NCBI GenBank assembly: GCA_031272775.1
Contig: JAISTB010000002.1
Location: 1 to 60,990 of the forward strand
Direction: 5' to 3'
From: Fusobacteriaceae bacterium
GTDB lineage: Bacteria; Fusobacteriota; Fusobacteriia; Fusobacteriales; Fusobacteriaceae
DNA length: 60,990 bases
Shown here: positions 58,401 through 60,990 of the stretch, piece after piece
Position numbering within the stretch: the first letter of the stretch is position 1
How the letters are laid out: each line of letters opens with the position of its first letter
Notes under the pieces: generated by a model
Told to the model about the DNA's origin: nothing
The model's input: the letters and a program-made list of their open reading frames with translations, nothing else
Databases searched by the model: none
Made by a program: the position numbers and the translations under genes

Positions 58401-60990
58401 CGGGCAAACGAACTTGAAATCACAAAAGGCCCCCTCACAAACGCCTACGGCCTCATTGAGACCGGAAACCTCACGGCCAAAATCGGGAACTTCAACAATA
58501 ATTACGGGACAGTTACGGGTTTAGGCAGCATCATCTTAACCAATGTATCGAATGACCACGGAAAAATCATTTCCGACAATTATATTGAAATCACGAACTC
58601 CGGAAACCTCAATAACAATTACGGCGCGATTGAAAGTAAAAGCGCCGAATCAGGTGTAATAGTCAATATCGGCGGGACACTTCTTTATACAGGCGGCCAT
58701 ATCACCTCATTGGGGACCGTATCCGTCACCACAGGCGGGGACATTGTTCTTGATTCGAGACTTGAAGGAAAAGTCGCGACCATCATAGACGCCAATACGA
58801 TACGTGTCACAAGTCAAGTTGACCGGACAGGGATTCTGGAGTTGACCGGACGAAACGGCTTTGACCTCCAAGCCAATGTTGCGGCAAAGACATTGAGTCT
58901 CACCACCAATGTAGGACTTACCGTAAACCATACGTTAAACGGCAAAGAAGGCCTTTATATCAACGCCCATTCGCTTGAAAACAGCGGCCTTTTGACATCG
59001 AACGCCAATACGGCCGTAAGACTTGGGAAAATTGACGCCGACGGAAACGTCCAGTATACGGACGCAAACCAGCTCAAAAACTATGGCACAATCACCTCCG
59101 GCGGGGATACCATTATTATAGGCGGCCGCCTCTACAATTTGAACGGGGCCACCATAACCGCCAAAACGAATACGATCCTTATGGGAAACCATCTGGATAA
59201 TATCACCACAGCCACAAGAGATGGAAACGCCGTTACAGTAGGGACAGGAAGCAAAATCACGGGAACGAACGTCCAAATCCAAGTATCGGGGACTGTCATA
59301 AATGGATTCTATGACGTCGGCGGCACAAGTACCAGAGCAGACGGAACCATCAAAGACAACCGGACAGTCACAGGCGGCGCATTTGGCACAATTGCGGGAA
59401 CAACCGCAACCCAGATCGAAGCCGGAAACCTCCAAAATCGGGGCAATATCGGATATTCCGGAAAAGGCGCGACTTATATAGAAGTAACAGGCCAACTCAA
59501 AAACGAACGAACCGGGAACTACGGCAACGCCAACATATTGGGCGCAACCGTTGTCGCCATAGGAAAAGCCGGAGTCATCAACACAGGGGCATTAATCAAA
59601 GGAACGACCTCAACCTATGTAGCGGCACCCAACGGAACCATAGTCAACCAGTCCACCGTCAAAGACGGCGCGGTCATCTATACCCATCAAGAAGAAAAGA
59701 GCATCGAAAATAGCCGCGTATATGACGATTACCGTCTTGATGAAGAAATCCCCGGCTTGAAAGGGCTTACCATAAGCCGGAATTCTCAAACGACCATAAC
59801 AAACCTGACCGGCTTACCGGCAGATATCGTAGCGGCCTATAACAGCGCCAAAGCGGCCGGAAAGCCCGTACGAGTAGCGGTATCTTACAGAGCGGGCTAT
59901 TCAGGCGGCGGTGATAACGGCAGCGAAGAACCCGGGGTATATACGTTCGAAGTTCTGGAAGCCTACACGGTAGTTGATATCAGAGGCGAAGGACTCAACA
60001 ACATCGGGACCATAGAATCCGATGGAATTGTAGTCCTTGAAGGGAAAAACATCACCAATATCGGGGCCAAGATCGCAGGTATTGGCGGCACATCCATCAA
60101 AGCCACGGAAGACATCAAAGACACCTCAATTGTCGTAAGCTATTCCTACAAGGGCAGCGACAAATATATTGAAGACAACAGTTATTACGGCAACAAAGAC
60201 TGGGATGAAGCCTCGGGAACCTTCAATATCTCAGGCCAAATCGGCCAAGGCGGCACAACCCAACTCACGGCAGGCCGTGACATCAACCTCATCAATAGCT
60301 ACGTGCAAGCGGCCGCAGACGTTGTGCTTTATGCCGATCGGTATATCAACAGCCTTGCGGTCAATGATACCCTGTACCGATACGACTATGACAAGAGCAA
60401 GAGCGGCAGTATAGTAAAAACGACCAGAATAAAGACATGGACCATAGACGATAAGTACGCCAACGGGACGGAAATTTACGCAGGCGGCAATATCCTCATG
60501 AACTATGGGGCGAAAGACGCTGACGGCAAAGATCTTGCTTTGAAAAACCGAGGCGTTTTCCTGCAAGGAACCGACATGTACGCCGAAGGCGGGATTGCCG
60601 TAAAATCTTTGGGCAATATCTATACCCAAGGGACCAAAGACGACCTTTACCACTATGACTACAGCAAAAAGTCCCGCAGCCTCATCGGAATCAAGATCAG
60701 CTCATCCAGTCATTCACGGACAGCCGACTACGAAAGCTACAACCTCACAAATTTCTACGGCAGTACCGGGTTTATGATGGATTCCAATGATAAGCTCACC
60801 ATAGAAGGGGCGTCCATCTACACGAACGGGAACCTGTATCTCAGAGGGCGTAATGGCGTAGAGCTCCGGCCAGGCATGGCGTCAAGCTATTATCTTGAAG
60901 TCTACAAGAAAAGCGGCCTATCCGCGAATCTTTCCATTGGGAAAGGCGGGCTTTCCGCAGGTATCGGCTACGGAAAGATGAAAAGCGTCT
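55413..60990 (+). CDS. Filamentous haemagglutinin/CdiA-like TpsA exoprotein, 3' truncated by the window
   Basis: The frame is open for 1859 codons from ATG 55413 to the window end. A long basic n-region (residues 1-25) and hydrophobic core (27-41) form an extended signal peptide. Residues 45-290 are the TPS domain recognised by an outer-membrane TpsB; its hallmark NPNL and NPNGI motifs read NRNL (110-113) and NRNGI (151-155). A parallel beta-helix with repeated N-x-G-x-I rungs follows, with an acidic insert at about 709-760. The visible end (KKSGLSANLSIGKGGLSAGIGYGK) resembles the region before the C-terminal effector in FHA/CdiA proteins. No tpsB lies in the window. Confidence 0.92.
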   Translation, partial: MRKKKNAKKRVTEEIKIVVRSLKQRLMAVFLLFLMQVQLFAGIVPDPITIGTRVTTTSTGIDQVDIARPNANGTSYNAYKEFDVDEKGLILNNNIYIVVNTELAGLIARNRNLDGPVEAKLIINDVTGNKGSTIKGIIEIGGAKADVVIANRNGININGGGFINVGYATLTTGRLTMKDGDLAEIQVDQGHLGIGSKGLDATRLESLDISGKTIGIDGPIKGSDQTKLRVSAGSQNINYRTKKVTSKGKTYEGVAIDGKALGSMYAGKIDVIANDKGAGVNLKGDLISLDDMTLTSGGKLTTSGKVKSAKKVRYKAEKAVRVENELYAGEKAEIKGAEVELAAKVVAGYENSGTGVLALEITGTDISSTGEIEVFGTAKVTGETITNSGTFVADEEIALAAGNTTNSGEIASGKVGITGKTLDNSGVIQTTDLKVVLAGITNSGLIQTTEIGLTADEITNSGIISVEKGISAKGSKLYNAGVITTPGALHFAYDEMGNIGGLLYGEKEIVLEGLTLDNTDGVISTLGNMTLTIKDITGKRGTLSAENLAITSDNLSNEEGTIHVANFAADLVGTLNNNGGAIVSEKSIRITARDLLSQYGVIYTDGELVITTSNLLDNKGGTIVGMLDTLGGNTLINEEGQILTNKELTLASLYTNNTGGEIFTPERIIITGDTFVNDGGYLHTNKGITITVTRASNRDGFILSDGLTKEMLAAMEEAAAAEDEPAIETPTEEELLAEVEEETPPELALEEEAEVILYDGIALIANTLDNTKGIIRSLGDLVITADTTNDGGALIGANIDYTGNLLNKDGTVSASAISITGNITGNSGGSIAGTTIAIVGATNNNGGILSAGTIDVTGNVTGNANGIITGQTLTIAGAVNNNSGTIQASTIDITGNVTGNADGTILGQSVALTGSVNNNSGDITGETVTITGSTSNNSGTIQAGIFEETGNLTANAKGTIAADTIEITGNVNNTSGTIEGNEVALAGTVTNNSGTLRANELEITKGPLTNAYGLIETGNLTAKIGNFNNNYGTVTGLGSIILTNVSNDHGKIISDNYIEITNSGNLNNNYGAIESKSAESGVIVNIGGTLLYTGGHITSLGTVSVTTGGDIVLDSRLEGKVATIIDANTIRVTSQVDRTGILELTGRNGFDLQANVAAKTLSLTTNVGLTVNHTLNGKEGLYINAHSLENSGLLTSNANTAVRLGKIDADGNVQYTDANQLKNYGTITSGGDTIIIGGRLYNLNGATITAKTNTILMGNHLDNITTATRDGNAVTVGTGSKITGTNVQIQVSGTVINGFYDVGGTSTRADGTIKDNRTVTGGAFGTIAGTTATQIEAGNLQNRGNIGYSGKGATYIEVTGQLKNERTGNYGNANILGATVVAIGKAGVINTGALIKGTTSTYVAAPNGTIVNQSTVKDGAVIYTHQEEKSIENSRVYDDYRLDEEIPGLKGLTISRNSQTTITNLTGLPADIVAAYNSAKAAGKPVRVAVSYRAGYSGGGDNGSEEPGVYTFEVLEAYTVVDIRGEGLNNIGTIESDGIVVLEGKNITNIGAKIAGIGGTSIKATEDIKDTSIVVSYSYKGSDKYIEDNSYYGNKDWDEASGTFNISGQIGQGGTTQLTAGRDINLINSYVQAAADVVLYADRYINSLAVNDTLYRYDYDKSKSGSIVKTTRIKTWTIDDKYANGTEIYAGGNILMNYGAKDADGKDLALKNRGVFLQGTDMYAEGGIAVKSLGNIYTQGTKDDLYHYDYSKKSRSLIGIKISSSSHSRTADYESYNLTNFYGSTGFMMDSNDKLTIEGASIYTNGNLYLRGRNGVELRPGMASSYYLEVYKKSGLSANLSIGKGGLSAGIGYGKMKSV
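57830..58450 (+). repeat. Tandem beta-helix rungs in the haemagglutinin
   Basis: About ten imperfect coding repeats of 19-21 codons carry the alternation NNNSGTIQAxxxxITG and NVTGNAxGTIxGQxxxxxG. The DNA is also repetitive (AACAACAGCGG-type words recur), so recombination could change copy number. Confidence 0.75.

Noticed and set aside
57830-58450. CRISPR-like regular repeats
   Set aside because: The repeats are imperfect, in frame, and encode beta-helix rungs; there are no identical direct repeats with unrelated spacers and no cas genes.
55413-60990. A frameshift or internal stop in the haemagglutinin gene
   Set aside because: Reading the frame through the window showed no stop and continuous beta-helix patterns.

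Overview
The window looks like a chromosomal segment of a member of the Fusobacteriota, or a close diderm relative, with a balanced to slightly GC-rich base composition. The evidence is a FadA-type coiled-coil adhesin at 5838-6203, outer-membrane proteins (a MipA/OmpV-like barrel and a very large two-partner-secretion haemagglutinin), and many genes whose closest families are Firmicute-like (RqcH/NFACT, TSCPD, DUF4911, PASTA-rsgA-rpe, QueH). Cultured Fusobacterium genomes are very AT-rich, so GC-rich codons beside a FadA homologue are noteworthy. The assignment is an inference.

Layout. 1-5100: HAD phosphatase, small membrane protein, and a Mgl/Rbs-type sugar ABC operon on the minus strand with a REP-like hairpin inside it. 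5100-9060: FadA-like adhesin plus lipoprotein, MipA-like protein with queH, and an OFA-type MFS transporter. 9170-17515: a plus-strand metabolic run of fumC, two tandem malic enzymes, carA and carB; fumarate can go to malate and pyruvate, and CarAB makes carbamoyl phosphate. 17518-23300: two tandem MATE pumps, a membrane-anchored MORN_2-repeat protein, and a polar amino-acid ABC pair. 23457-29609: TSCPD protein, CCA-adding enzyme, a tyrosine recombinase with a dif-like palindrome close by, an unknown protein, a 0.5 kb AT-rich stretch with clustered GTAC-core motifs, dnaN, and an orphan PotD-like lipoprotein.

29800-38500 is rich in cell-wall enzymes: TrmH-type methyltransferase, M15 peptidase, AmiD-like amidase and tRNA-Leu(GAG) in one run; then a complete amino-acid ABC operon, an HU protein, an NlpC/P60 peptidase, a GH25 muramidase and a dGTPase. 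38700-45500: a degenerate ABC ATPase with two flavodoxin-fold proteins, then a minus-strand operon of PASTA protein, rsgA, rpe, MarR-FeoA regulator and rqcH. This resembles the Firmicute prkC-rsgA-rpe locus, but the kinase domain is absent. 45600-54100: DUF4143-type ATPase, hpt-rsmA-DUF4911, tRNA-Gln(CTG), and an ftsI-priA-def-ftsB operon. 54175-60990: a secreted cyclase-family hydrolase and the first 1859 codons of a TpsA/FHA-like exoprotein that runs off the end of the window.

Most promoters given are sigma70-like -35/-10 pairs found by eye, nearly all with a 17 bp spacer. No CRISPR array, rRNA, insertion sequence or recognisable riboswitch was seen. Strongest leads for follow-up: the kinase-less PASTA protein in the prkC position, the apparent ATT start of rsgA, the GTAC-motif cluster beside dnaN, the dif-like site by the recombinase, the ABC ATPase with lost catalytic motifs, and the paired Pro-to-Arg changes in the TPS domain of the haemagglutinin.
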